DNA from: Pseudomonas fluorescens
GTDB taxonomy: Bacteria > Pseudomonadota > Gammaproteobacteria > Pseudomonadales > Pseudomonadaceae
Length of the DNA: 64,000 nt
Direction of reading: 5' to 3'
NCBI RefSeq assembly: GCF_000730425.1
Contig: NZ_CP008896.1
Coordinates: 2,046,001 to 2,110,000 of the forward strand
Positions 49,726 to 59,325 of the stretch are shown one piece after another. The position numbers were made by a program, and so were the translations under genes. Below the pieces are notes generated by a model that did not search any database, was not told the DNA's origin, and saw only the letters and a program-made list of their open reading frames with translations. Every line of letters starts with the position of its first letter. Within the stretch, counting starts at the first letter, position 1.

Positions 49726-51182
49726 CCGTCACAAGTAACGCTGTCCATAAAGACGAACCGAATTCTAATGCGAAGACCGACAAAGTTGTATTACTCGATG
49801 GCCGGATTATCGAACTCAGCATAGGTCGGCTTCTCAAGGTTGTTGATCGCGACGGGAATCTTCGCTCTCTGAACTTCGATATTCTTTCGCTTGGAAACAC
49901 GCTGCATGAAAGCATGTATCGGGCGATCAAAAACACGCTATCCACACACAGCCTTTCATATAACACCACCATTTTGAGTGCGGTGAGTAATTGGTTTCAA
50001 CTGCCAGAAATGGCTCGTAAAACTCAAATTGACATTTCGGAGATCAATCGCCTTAACGAGATCTCAGCAAACTACCGACCTTTCGTAATCCCTTTGTTAC
50101 GCCGAATATCAGCCTTGGGCATGCCCGGCCTGTCAGCTCAGGTCTGTGATTTTCTAGAGCACCCGTTTAAGTGGGAAGAACAAGGCACCGGCGCATACTT
50201 CGGGTTGCTCACCAATGATCCTGAAAGAGGCGCGCTCACCGAGCAAGAGATCCACAACATCCACCATCAACTTAATAGGGCATTTTCCAGCGGAGCCATC
50301 GACCAAGCCGACTACACAATCTGCTGGTTCTTCATTGGCACTGGCGTCAGGCCCGCCCAAGCTCACAGGATGAAAAAGAAAGACGTCATCATCCATGACA
50401 GAGATGGTATGGAGGTGACTCTCAGGGTTCCGTTGGCGAAGGGAGAAATGACCACGTCTCAGGAGTACTGGGTACGTCGAGCCCCTACGGTTCTAGCAGA
50501 ATGCCTGATCAACTACCTAGATGCATATCCATCGGCAGATGATGCGGGCACCGATGATCCGTTATTCACCGAGCCTTCCTCCAATGCGCTGGGGCAGCGC
50601 ATGAGCTCGATCATCCGAAAGCTGAATACCTACTCCGAGCGCCTTGGTACGAAGATCGCGATTACACCTTACCGCTTCAGGTACACCCTAGCTACCAGAG
50701 CTCTGGCTCAGGGGGCATCAGATTATGAGGTGGCTCGCCTGCTCACGCATCGAAGCACCTCCTGCATTCAGTACTACAGGGCGTCTATGCCAGAGCTTCA
50801 GAATCCTATCCGAGAGGCTCTTGGCAAGGAGATGAGCTACTTCGCAAGGGCGTTCCAGGGGAAGGCGATTTCCGGCCTCCATGAGGCCACTAGGGCAGGC
50901 GACCCTGATGCCGTAATCAGCGATTTCATGAGGCTCATGGGGATGCCCGTGGGCGCTTGCGGCACGCGCGCTGAATGCCACCAGAACGCCCCAGTTGCGT
51001 GTCTGGCGGGATGTGCTCATTTCGAGCCTTTGCTGAGCGCGCCTTGGGAGGCTTTGATGGCTTCTCTGGTGGAAGATCAAGAGCTCGAAACAGAGCCGAG
51101 GATCCGCCAAATCAATCACAGTGCAATGTCGGCAATCCAGCAGATCATTACCATCCGCGACACATCGGAAGAAGCAATTTAA
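49722..51182 (+). CDS. Tyrosine recombinase 2 (GmtY-like candidate)
   Basis: 486 residues. Catalytic Arg in GTGVRPAQAHRM, second box PYRFRYTLATRAL where the usual His is Tyr, His in LLTHRSTSCIQYY and the nucleophile Tyr there. A cysteine-rich stretch follows (GACGTRAECHQ...CLAGC), a feature shared with recombinase 3 and with Tn554-type proteins. Size and place fit GmtY of the Gamma-Mobile-Trio, but I name it by context only. The next gene starts directly after its stop codon. Confidence 0.82.
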   Translation: MTVTSNAVHKDEPNSNAKTDKVVLLDGRIIELSIGRLLKVVDRDGNLRSLNFDILSLGNTLHESMYRAIKNTLSTHSLSYNTTILSAVSNWFQLPEMARKTQIDISEINRLNEISANYRPFVIPLLRRISALGMPGLSAQVCDFLEHPFKWEEQGTGAYFGLLTNDPERGALTEQEIHNIHHQLNRAFSSGAIDQADYTICWFFIGTGVRPAQAHRMKKKDVIIHDRDGMEVTLRVPLAKGEMTTSQEYWVRRAPTVLAECLINYLDAYPSADDAGTDDPLFTEPSSNALGQRMSSIIRKLNTYSERLGTKIAITPYRFRYTLATRALAQGASDYEVARLLTHRSTSCIQYYRASMPELQNPIREALGKEMSYFARAFQGKAISGLHEATRAGDPDAVISDFMRLMGMPVGACGTRAECHQNAPVACLAGCAHFEPLLSAPWEALMASLVEDQELETEPRIRQINHSAMSAIQQIITIRDTSEEAI

Positions 51183-53321
51183 ATGGGCGAAATCGTACAC
51201 TTCATTGGTAGAGATGAGCTGACCGCTCAGGAAAACCTGGATTCGTTCATTTCACACGCTAAGGCTAACTTTCCTTTCATCAATGTTATTTGGGAAGATA
51301 ACAGCTGGGATATCTCGACCTTCATTATCGGAAGAGCCCAGGGTAAAACGAAGAAAATTGCACATTTCAAATCTCTGCGGGACGAATCTGGCAACAAATC
51401 AACCGTCCAGATTCCATTCGAGATCGATTTTTTACCATTCGCGAAATCCACATTTAGTGAGGTTATGCGCCGATTGCGCTTAGCCGAATTCAAAAGGCAC
51501 TTATACGCACTACAGGCGATTGAACAGGCGTTAATTGATTGCAAGCGCAGACCGTGCATCACGCAACTTACTCCGATAGTGCTCGATAAGGCTGCTGACT
51601 TGTTGAAAGCCAGATTTACGGATGCTTGGGCGACGGCAAGGGTTCTCGAACGGATTGTGACTGAAGTGGTAAATCCTGCTCGCCTCACTCCAAATCTTTT
51701 GGAGTGGAAGAGTCCGATTGGTTACAAGGCACCTGTAAGGAATGACAGGGTTGCGACAAAAGAATCTGAAAAAGCGGTCGCCAGACTCCCTTCTCTCGAA
51801 TCCATACTGGCATTGGCGGAGATTCATCACACCAGTAGCCATGTGTCAGACAAGCTGACAACCGCATTTGTCTCTCTTGCGATGTATGCCCCAAGCAGGT
51901 CGGCCGAAATTCTGAGCCTTCCAGTTGATTGCATCCGATCAGCAGACACCAAAGAAGGCCCTATCATGGGCATTGCCTGGGCACCCGCCAAAGGGGCGGG
52001 AGCAATGACGAAATTTGCTGCCTCCGATGAGTTCGAGGCGGTCGTAGAAAAGACAGTCAGTTATCTGGTGGATCTTGGCGCCCCCGCCAGAAAGGCTGCG
52101 GGCTGGTATACCGCAAACCCAGCGAAACTCTATCTCCCGCCTGGGACGGAACACCTGCGTAACCAGCCGATAACGCTTTACGAGGCCGCTATCATTTTGG
52201 GCAAGACAACCCCGATTCAAGGCTCTCACGCGACCAGATATGCCTTGGTAAAACGTGAGGATCGCACCACTGATAAATCACGAATGGGGCCAGAATCGCA
52301 GCAGGCTCGCTGGGTTGCGCTCTACGAATTTGAATCGCTTGAAAACTTCGTTCTGGCAAAGCTTCCAGACGCTTTTCCAATCTTGGATGGCCATACCGGC
52401 CTAAAGTGGCACGAGGCACTATGGGTACTGCCTGAAAACATCCTCCGGCCCAACGCCGAGCCTTTACTACATGTGCCTTCGCCGCTGTCGACGAATCAAT
52501 TCAATAACCAGCTAGGGGCCAATCCTGGCGGGGTTACGATTTTCAGCCGAAACGGCAAGGTGAACTCAGATGGCAGCCCCATCGCGATCACCACACACGA
52601 TTTTCGCCACTTGTTGAATACTCTCGCCCAGAGCAAGCACTTGAGCGAATCGCTCATTGCATTTTGGTCTGGGCGCAAGAGCGTCAAACAGAACGAATGG
52701 TATGACCACCTGCCTCAAGAGGCATTCATTGAGGCTTATCTCAAGCTCGGGGCCAATGAGCGCCCTCTCGTCATTGAAGGTCATCTCGAAGCCAAAGTGG
52801 ACTCGATAGCCATTGCTCATGGGCTCACCCGCGAGCAGGCCCTTAAAATTGAGCTAGGAGCGACTCACCGCACCCGCTACGGCATTTGCCGTCATGACCA
52901 TGCACTCACCCCCTGCCCGAAGGACAAGGACTGCGTGAACTGTGGAGAGCACACATTTACGAAGGGCGACAAACGTCATCATGACGAAGCTGAGTTCCAG
53001 TTTAAGCTGCATGAAAAAGCTGTAAGAGATGCAAAGAGCGCTCATGAACGAGGTGAGCCTGGGGCCTCTCGCTGGCTTAATCTGCACACTCCGAAGCTCG
53101 AACGCTGGCAGCTTGTTCTCAACAAGCTGAATGATCCGGCCATACCAGACGGGGCATTCATCACGTTACCTCCTCCCGAGAATTCGCAGTCGAAGGCCGG
53201 CTTGGCCCAGGCTGTCAGGATTATTAACCAAGACGTCCCTTCGCCTGCGCCATTCGTGGCGAGTGCGGATGTAGATTCGGACGCAGATGAGAAACTGTTA
53301 CTAGATATGGGTTTTTTCTAA
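51183..53321 (+). CDS. Large tyrosine recombinase 3 (GmtZ-like candidate)
   Basis: 712 residues, much longer than ordinary integrases. Arg in YAPSRSAEILSLPVDCI, THDFRHLLNTLA as box II, and W/Y in FWSGRKSVKQNEWYDH complete the catalytic set, with about 200 residues inserted between Arg and box II. After it comes a zinc-finger-like CRHD...CPKDKDCVNCGEH and a helical tail. Similar large partners are TnpB of Tn554 and GmtZ. Zero-base spacing from the previous stop (TAAATGGGCG) implies translational coupling. Confidence 0.85.
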   Translation: MGEIVHFIGRDELTAQENLDSFISHAKANFPFINVIWEDNSWDISTFIIGRAQGKTKKIAHFKSLRDESGNKSTVQIPFEIDFLPFAKSTFSEVMRRLRLAEFKRHLYALQAIEQALIDCKRRPCITQLTPIVLDKAADLLKARFTDAWATARVLERIVTEVVNPARLTPNLLEWKSPIGYKAPVRNDRVATKESEKAVARLPSLESILALAEIHHTSSHVSDKLTTAFVSLAMYAPSRSAEILSLPVDCIRSADTKEGPIMGIAWAPAKGAGAMTKFAASDEFEAVVEKTVSYLVDLGAPARKAAGWYTANPAKLYLPPGTEHLRNQPITLYEAAIILGKTTPIQGSHATRYALVKREDRTTDKSRMGPESQQARWVALYEFESLENFVLAKLPDAFPILDGHTGLKWHEALWVLPENILRPNAEPLLHVPSPLSTNQFNNQLGANPGGVTIFSRNGKVNSDGSPIAITTHDFRHLLNTLAQSKHLSESLIAFWSGRKSVKQNEWYDHLPQEAFIEAYLKLGANERPLVIEGHLEAKVDSIAIAHGLTREQALKIELGATHRTRYGICRHDHALTPCPKDKDCVNCGEHTFTKGDKRHHDEAEFQFKLHEKAVRDAKSAHERGEPGASRWLNLHTPKLERWQLVLNKLNDPAIPDGAFITLPPPENSQSKAGLAQAVRIINQDVPSPAPFVASADVDSDADEKLLLDMGFF

Positions 53322-53735
53322 ATGGGCGCACCAAAGCTAAACGACACCGGAATCGAAAAGGCAGTCCGCCTGCTGGATGGCTGGGCTGGAAAACTGACTT
53401 GGGATCGCTACCTCGCAATGCTAGAGGTCGATATTGGGCACAAGTACACCAAGGCGGCAATGCTCCGGCACCCGCGCATCAAATCGGCCTGGGATCACGC
53501 TAAGGAGCACGCAAAGGATGACAACGGAGTAAGCGTTTCTCGAAGCGCAGTTGAGACAACTAAGGCTTTGGAGCGCGTCAAGCTCCTGGAGACTCGGGTC
53601 GAACGCTTAACTCGTGAAAACAACGCTCTCTTGGAGCAATTTGTGCGGTGGAGCCACAACGCAGTACGGGGAGGTCTCACCCTGGATGACCTCGACCGGC
53701 CTCTGCCATATGCCAAGCCAAAAGAAATTCGGTAG
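53322..53735 (+). CDS. Small coiled-coil recombinase-accessory protein (GmtX/TnpC-like candidate)
   Basis: 137 residues, last gene of the recombinase operon, starting immediately after the previous stop. The N-terminal helical part (DGWAGKLTWDRYLAMLEVDIGHKYTKAAMLRHPRIK) suggests DNA binding; residues about 80-110 (ALERVKLLETRVERLTRENNALLEQ) form a clear coiled coil. TnpC of Tn554 is a comparable small partner that sets orientation and frequency. No enzyme motif. Confidence 0.75.
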   Translation: MGAPKLNDTGIEKAVRLLDGWAGKLTWDRYLAMLEVDIGHKYTKAAMLRHPRIKSAWDHAKEHAKDDNGVSVSRSAVETTKALERVKLLETRVERLTRENNALLEQFVRWSHNAVRGGLTLDDLDRPLPYAKPKEIR

Positions 53736-53902
53736 CCTCGTTGACGGGAAGGTGTGTTCGCCAGTGAGTCTGCACCGCAGCCTAATGGCGAATAACAAGA
53801 TCTATGGTAAATCAGACCGGGCCCGTTAATCGCTGGGGTTACAGACCAACCCGCTCCCAAGGTTCCGGTTACCGCCCCTGACATTCCGGCCTGACTACTT
53901 AA

Positions 53903-56900
53903 CTATAACCACGCTTCGCAGAGCGTTTCAGCTTGGTTGAGAATCAGCTGAGCCGCTTCCTCGGCTTGATCCGGCGGGTATTTGTACTTGCGCAGAATCC
54001 GCCGCACCAGGATGCGCAGTTTGGCCCTCACGCTTTCACGGCTGCTCCAATCGACACTCACGTTGGCCCTTAAGCTAGCGGTCAGTTCGTGGGCAATTTT
54101 GGCCAAGATCTCGTCGCCCAGTTCACGCACCGAGGCCTCGTTGTTGGCCAAGGCATCGTAAAACGCCAACTCGTCATCGTTGAGCCCTAGCGCTTCACCA
54201 CGCTGGCTTGCGGCAGCGAACTTCTTGGCCATTTCGATCAGCTCTTCGATGACCTGGGCGGTCTCGATAGATCGGTTTTGGTATCTTTTAATCACATTGG
54301 CCAGTAGCTCGGAAAACTTCTTCTCCTGTGCCAGGTTGGTGCTGTAACGGCTCTTGATTTCGCCTTCAAGCAAGCGCTCCAACAGCTCGACCGCCAGGTT
54401 CTTCTCGGGCAGGTTGCGCACCTCGGCGAGAAACGCGTCGTCGAGCAGGCCGATATTGGGCTTATCCAGGCCCACTGCCTCGAAGATGTCCACCACGTCG
54501 CCAGAGACCACAGCATTGCCGATGATCTGGCGAATGGCCAACTCACGCTCTTCGTCGGTCTTTTTCTGCTGACTCACTTCGCGCTTGATCAATATCACTT
54601 TGATCGCCTGGAAGAACGCCACTTCCTCGCGGACGGCTTTGGCTTCATCCAAGGTGCAGCACAGGGTGAAGGCCTTGCTCATGGCCAGCGCGGTGTCAGC
54701 AAAGCGCTTCTTGCCGTCTTCCAAGCCCAACACCTGATTGGCTGCTCCCGCCAGAAGCTTGTGTCCGCCGGTGAGGAAATGGCTGTAATCGAAACCATGC
54801 AGCAAGCTGCGCAGGACGTCGAGCTTTTCCTCCAGCACCGCATAGGCTTCATGGGCATCCACAGTTGGCCGCCCTTTGCCCTTGCTGCCGGTGTACTCCT
54901 TGAGCGCCGCTTTCAGCTCATTGGCGATACCGATGTAGTCCACCACCAGGCCGCCTTGCTTGTCCTTGAACACTCGGTTGACCCGAGCAATGGCCTGCAT
55001 CAGGTTGTGGCCCTTCATGGGCTTGTCCACGTACAGGGTATGTACGCAGGGTGCATCGAAACCCGTTAGCCACATGTCACGGACGATCACCAGCTTGAGC
55101 GGGTCAAATGGATCCTTGAAGCGCTTTTCCAGGCGTTTTTTAAGCTGTCCAGAATAGATGTGCGGTCGCAGCAAAGCCTTGTCCGACGCGCTGCCCGTCA
55201 TGATGACCTTGATGGCCCCTTTCTCCGGGTCTTCGTCGTGCCATTCCGGACGCAGGGCGACAATCTCGTTGTAAAGGTGCACGCAAATCTCGCGACTCAT
55301 AGCCACCACCATGGCTTTGCCCGGCATTTGGCCCACACTCACCATGCCCTGATTACGCTCCTCGAAATGCTTAACCAGGTCGGCGGCGACGCTATTAATA
55401 CGTGGTTCTGCGCCAACCACTTTTTCCAGTGCGGCCCAGCGACTTTTCAGGCGCGATTGCTGGTCATCTTCTTCGTCTTCGGCCAGCTCATCCACCTGAT
55501 CGTCAATCGCAGGGAGCTCGCTGTCTTTCAAGGACAGTTTGGCCAACCGCGACTCGTAGTAGATGGCGACGGTTGCACCATCTTCAGTGGCCTGCTGCAT
55601 ATCGTAGACGTGAATGTATTCGCCAAACACCGAGCGGGTGTCACGGTCTTCGCTGGACACCGGGGTGCCGGTAAAGGCCACGAATGTGGCGTTCGGCAGT
55701 GCATCACGCAGGTGCTGCGCATAACCGACCTGATAACGGGCTTGGCTTTCGCCGGACTCGGCCCCCTCCGATGCCTTCAACTCGGCGCCAAAGCCATACT
55801 GGGTGCGGTGCGCTTCGTCGGCGATGACCACGATGTTTGAGCGGTCAGACAGCACGGGGAAGTTGTCTTCATCCACTCCTGGCATGAACTTCTGGATCGT
55901 GGCAAAGATAATGCCGCCACTGGGCCGATTGGCCAGCTTGGTGCGTAAGTCGCCGCGTGACTCAACCTGGATGGGCTGTTCGCGTAGCAGATCCTGCGAT
56001 AGCGAGAACACCCCGAACAATTGACCATCCAGGTCGTTGCGGTCAGTGATGACCACAATGGTGGGATTCTCCATTGCTGCTTCCTGCATCACCCGAGCGG
56101 CGAAACAGGTCATGGTGATGCTCTTGCCTGAGCCCTGGGTGTGCCAGACAACCCCGCCCTTATGCGTCCCACCGGGACGCGAGGCACTAACCACCTGTTG
56201 AATGGCGGCGCGTACGGCGTGGAATTGGTGATAGCCCGCAATCTTCTTTACCAGTCGACCGTCATCTTCGAACAACACGAAGTAGCGTAAGTAATCGAGC
56301 AGCATCTTCGGAGCCAAAGCACCGCGCACCAAGGTTTCCAGTTCGTTGAACTGACCCAGGGGATCGAGATCTTGGCCATCGATGGTGCGCCAGTTCATGA
56401 AGCGTTCGGCATCTGCTGACAACGAGCCCATGCGCGCTTCACTACCGTCGGAGATCACCAGGATTTCGTTGTACTGGAACAGGTCAGGGATCTGTTCCTT
56501 GTAGGTCTGAATTTGGTCGAAGGCTTTGCCCAGGTCAGCCTTCACGTCGGCAGGATTCTTTAACTCCAGCAACACCAACGGTAGGCCGTTGACGAACAGG
56601 ATAATGTCCGGACGCCGGGTGTGTTTTGGCCCCAAAATGCTGAACTGATTGATGGCCAGCCAGTCGTTGGCTTTCACCTCAACCCAGTCGATCAGGCGTA
56701 CGAAATCGCCACGGGTTTCACCATCTTTTTGATACTGCACCGGTACGCCGCTGACCAACAGTCGATGGAACAGTCGGTTAGCCGACAGCTGTACCGGCAG
56801 ACCCAGTTCGAGCACCTGTTTGAGTGCATCTTCGCGTGCGGCCAGTGGCACCTTGGTATTGAGCTTGGCTATGGCACTGCGCAGGCGCTCGACCAAGACC

Positions 56901-57025
56901 ACTCGACGATAATGATCGCGCTCAGGGAATTCTCCATCATGGGCGATATCCGGCCCGTACAGGTGGGTATAGCCCACCTCCTTTAGCCAGCCGAGGGTTT
57001 CTTGTTCTAATTGGTCTTCGGTCAT
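53903..57025 (-). CDS. hsdR: Type I restriction enzyme R subunit
   Basis: 1040 residues. The N-terminal nuclease motif [19 protein letters not shown] (Asp...Glu-x-Lys, near residue 135-157) is followed by the translocase: Walker [23 protein letters not shown] box [24 protein letters not shown] and [23 protein letters not shown]. It cuts unmodified DNA far from the recognition site after ATP-driven translocation. All motifs are intact. Last gene of a leftward operon, convergent with the recombinase genes. Confidence 0.96.
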   Translation of the reverse strand: MTEDQLEQETLGWLKEVGYTHLYGPDIAHDGEFPERDHYRRVVLVERLRSAIAKLNTKVPLAAREDALKQVLELGLPVQLSANRLFHRLLVSGVPVQYQKDGETRGDFVRLIDWVEVKANDWLAINQFSILGPKHTRRPDIILFVNGLPLVLLELKNPADVKADLGKAFDQIQTYKEQIPDLFQYNEILVISDGSEARMGSLSADAERFMNWRTIDGQDLDPLGQFNELETLVRGALAPKMLLDYLRYFVLFEDDGRLVKKIAGYHQFHAVRAAIQQVVSASRPGGTHKGGVVWHTQGSGKSITMTCFAARVMQEAAMENPTIVVITDRNDLDGQLFGVFSLSQDLLREQPIQVESRGDLRTKLANRPSGGIIFATIQKFMPGVDEDNFPVLSDRSNIVVIADEAHRTQYGFGAELKASEGAESGESQARYQVGYAQHLRDALPNATFVAFTGTPVSSEDRDTRSVFGEYIHVYDMQQATEDGATVAIYYESRLAKLSLKDSELPAIDDQVDELAEDEEDDQQSRLKSRWAALEKVVGAEPRINSVAADLVKHFEERNQGMVSVGQMPGKAMVVAMSREICVHLYNEIVALRPEWHDEDPEKGAIKVIMTGSASDKALLRPHIYSGQLKKRLEKRFKDPFDPLKLVIVRDMWLTGFDAPCVHTLYVDKPMKGHNLMQAIARVNRVFKDKQGGLVVDYIGIANELKAALKEYTGSKGKGRPTVDAHEAYAVLEEKLDVLRSLLHGFDYSHFLTGGHKLLAGAANQVLGLEDGKKRFADTALAMSKAFTLCCTLDEAKAVREEVAFFQAIKVILIKREVSQQKKTDEERELAIRQIIGNAVVSGDVVDIFEAVGLDKPNIGLLDDAFLAEVRNLPEKNLAVELLERLLEGEIKSRYSTNLAQEKKFSELLANVIKRYQNRSIETAQVIEELIEMAKKFAAASQRGEALGLNDDELAFYDALANNEASVRELGDEILAKIAHELTASLRANVSVDWSSRESVRAKLRILVRRILRKYKYPPDQAEEAAQLILNQAETLCEAWL

Positions 57026-57110
57026 TCCACGTCACTTCCTGTGTTCAATCCACCAGCCAGTTTTTGGCTCAGGTCGCCTGCCAACCCATCATGCAATAAC
57101 TTAAGTGTCA

Positions 57111-58049
57111 TCATTCGCTGGCCACCCACTCCCTAGCCGAAACTTCACCGGTCTGGTGGAAGCGACGTATGCGACCGATGAACTCGGCGAAGTCGCCATT
57201 CTCTTCAGTCAGCCGATTACACATATCCCAATCGATTTCGCTACGTTCGCGAGCAGGGATCAGAATCTGGCTTTCCGTGGGACTCTGTACGTCTAGCTGA
57301 ATCACACCAATGCCATGAGCTGCGGCGAGCATGCGTAACTCTTTGAGCGTGCCGTCGCCCTCCACTGTGGCTGCCACCAGGTAGCCGAAATGCGCCCAAG
57401 AGGAATTGGACACGGCCTGGAAGAAACTCTTGCGCGCATTGGAACGATTGAGCAGCAGCTTGACCTCGAACGACCAAAGCCGAGCACGACGCTCGCCCAA
57501 CACACGGACACAGTCACGCAAATCAAGTTTCCAGTCGGCAGTCAGGTCTTCTAGGCCTACCAGATCCGGATGCAACCATTCGTTGCCACCGCTGCCAGCA
57601 CGGTTGGACGAACGCTTTTCGTTGATCCGCATAGCGTACACACGCTGCTCGTCTGTCAGCAGGTATTCAGCCAAGAACGGATACAGCGCATGCTCCCGTA
57701 ATGGCGAGGCCTCAGGCAGGCCTGACGGTACAAGCGTGCCCCCTTCAGCCGCCGCCACCTCAGCGTTGGCATCCATGTCCGACCAGTAATAGTGACGTGG
57801 CCGTCCTTCAGTGGTTTTCAGTTGATGGTGCATCTGCTGCCAGCGCGGGCGTGAACCAGAGATCTCTGCCACCAATTGCTGTACTAAGTCATTGTCGGTC
57901 TGGATGTAGCCGGCACTGCCCGCTTTCTTGATCGCGCATTCTGCAGGGAACTGCTCGAATATCCATTGCGCTAGTTCGCGAGCGCTCTGCTGAGTATCCG
58001 GAAGGCTTTGTAAGCGTTCGATGACACGTTGACGCAGATTCAGAGCCAT
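57111..58049 (-). CDS. COG2958/HrgA-like protein with PD-(D/E)xK nuclease motif
   Basis: 312 residues. The N-terminal ~80 residues (RELAQWIFEQFPAECAIKKA) look like a winged helix of the restriction-associated HTH kind. The C-terminal half holds HPDLVG, then WSFEVKLLLN and a Gln in FFQAVSNSSW, the layout of a PD-(D/E)xK fold. Such proteins occur at restriction loci with unknown role. It lies one base after hsdS and 85 before hsdR, so inside the operon. Confidence 0.8.
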   Translation of the reverse strand: MALNLRQRVIERLQSLPDTQQSARELAQWIFEQFPAECAIKKAGSAGYIQTDNDLVQQLVAEISGSRPRWQQMHHQLKTTEGRPRHYYWSDMDANAEVAAAEGGTLVPSGLPEASPLREHALYPFLAEYLLTDEQRVYAMRINEKRSSNRAGSGGNEWLHPDLVGLEDLTADWKLDLRDCVRVLGERRARLWSFEVKLLLNRSNARKSFFQAVSNSSWAHFGYLVAATVEGDGTLKELRMLAAAHGIGVIQLDVQSPTESQILIPARERSEIDWDMCNRLTEENGDFAEFIGRIRRFHQTGEVSAREWVASE

Positions 58050-58050
58050 A

Positions 58051-59325
58051 TCAGACAGCCTCCGACAACATATTTTCGATGAAGGTGTCAGTTTCCGGTA
58101 GCCGCAGTTGCCCAGAGATCAGACGCGGCAACAGGGTGTCGCGGAGCTGGGTGAGCGTTTGGGCCTGCCTGTTTTTTTCCAGTATCCGTAAGTGGATCGC
58201 AGTAGCGATGGCCTCATAAGTATGAACGAGCTCTAGAGGAGGCAGTACGTATGGAAGACCATGGATATGATTACGATTAAGCGTTGGAACGGCTGAGCCT
58301 GCATTGAATGATGAGAAGTCCAGTAGCCTCAGGATCTCATATGCATAACAAGGCGTCGCACGTTTAAACTCCTTGACCCACAATGTTGTATTTAAAGGCC
58401 AGTAATCCTCCAAGGTCAAAAACACCTTTCCAAGCACCCCTGAACGCCCTGTTACTACCCCTGGGCCTTTCGCCATGGCAATGTTATGTGTACCGCTAGG
58501 GCCACTTGCAGCGATCAGAGGGTAGACACCCTCAGTACGCTTGGAGGCGGGAAGATCAAATCCACGCTGGAGTACTAGCAAATCTTGCAGTTCGCCAATC
58601 AGCCACCCCTTTGGCACCAACCCCAGTTCAGATTCTTCAAAACTATCGGGAAATAACGCGGCGGCGGTCTCGTCCATGCCTTCTGGTTCCAGCCCTTCCG
58701 CCTTGGCCCGCACCGGATCAAAATCGACAAACCAGGACTTAAACAGCGCTTGGGCAATAGCTTCCAAGGTTGTATTTGTTTCGCGTAGCAGGGCAATACG
58801 GTCATCGAGGGAGCCAATCAGCTCAATGATCTTTCCACGCTCATACTCAGGAGCCATGGGAACCGGAAGCGCCCGTAAGTCTTTCAGATTAATGGTTGTC
58901 TGAACGGTTGTATTCGCTCGGCTCCCAAGCAAATGCTGGGACAAGGGTGATCTGAGACAAAGGGCAAGCCAATTTGGGTCGACATCTTGGGGGTGGATCA
59001 CTGCCACAGCTCTAGCTACGTTGAAGCCCTTGAGTGCCTCTGAAACTACAGCTACTTGGCCAACGCTACCAACAACCGTGAGCAGAACCTCGCCACCTTG
59101 CAATCGAGTTCGACCGTACTTGCTTTCAATCTCAGGCTCAATTCGCATGAGCTCCGATAGCTCAACACGGCCCTCTTTGAAGTTGTTCACTCGAACGATA
59201 GGAACACCATGATCAACGTGTGTACCTGGTTGCACGACACCGTAGGTTACGGAGTTTTTTTGAGCTAATTGTTCAAGAGGAACGTAGCTCCAGCCCTGTG
59301 GAAGAGTGGGAAGGTCAAAGCTCAT
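58051..59325 (-). CDS. hsdS: Type I restriction-modification specificity subunit
   Basis: 424 residues, two target-recognition domains each followed by a helical spacer. The first spacer contains IIELIGSLDDRIALLRETNTTLEAIAQALFKSWF, with the second at IATAIHLRILEKNRQAQTLTQLRDTLLPRLISGQL. It sets the bipartite DNA sequence recognised by HsdM and HsdR; the sequence itself cannot be predicted here. Start MSFDLPTLPQGWSYVPL overlaps the hsdM end by 11 bases. Confidence 0.94.
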   Translation of the reverse strand: MSFDLPTLPQGWSYVPLEQLAQKNSVTYGVVQPGTHVDHGVPIVRVNNFKEGRVELSELMRIEPEIESKYGRTRLQGGEVLLTVVGSVGQVAVVSEALKGFNVARAVAVIHPQDVDPNWLALCLRSPLSQHLLGSRANTTVQTTINLKDLRALPVPMAPEYERGKIIELIGSLDDRIALLRETNTTLEAIAQALFKSWFVDFDPVRAKAEGLEPEGMDETAAALFPDSFEESELGLVPKGWLIGELQDLLVLQRGFDLPASKRTEGVYPLIAASGPSGTHNIAMAKGPGVVTGRSGVLGKVFLTLEDYWPLNTTLWVKEFKRATPCYAYEILRLLDFSSFNAGSAVPTLNRNHIHGLPYVLPPLELVHTYEAIATAIHLRILEKNRQAQTLTQLRDTLLPRLISGQLRLPETDTFIENMLSEAV

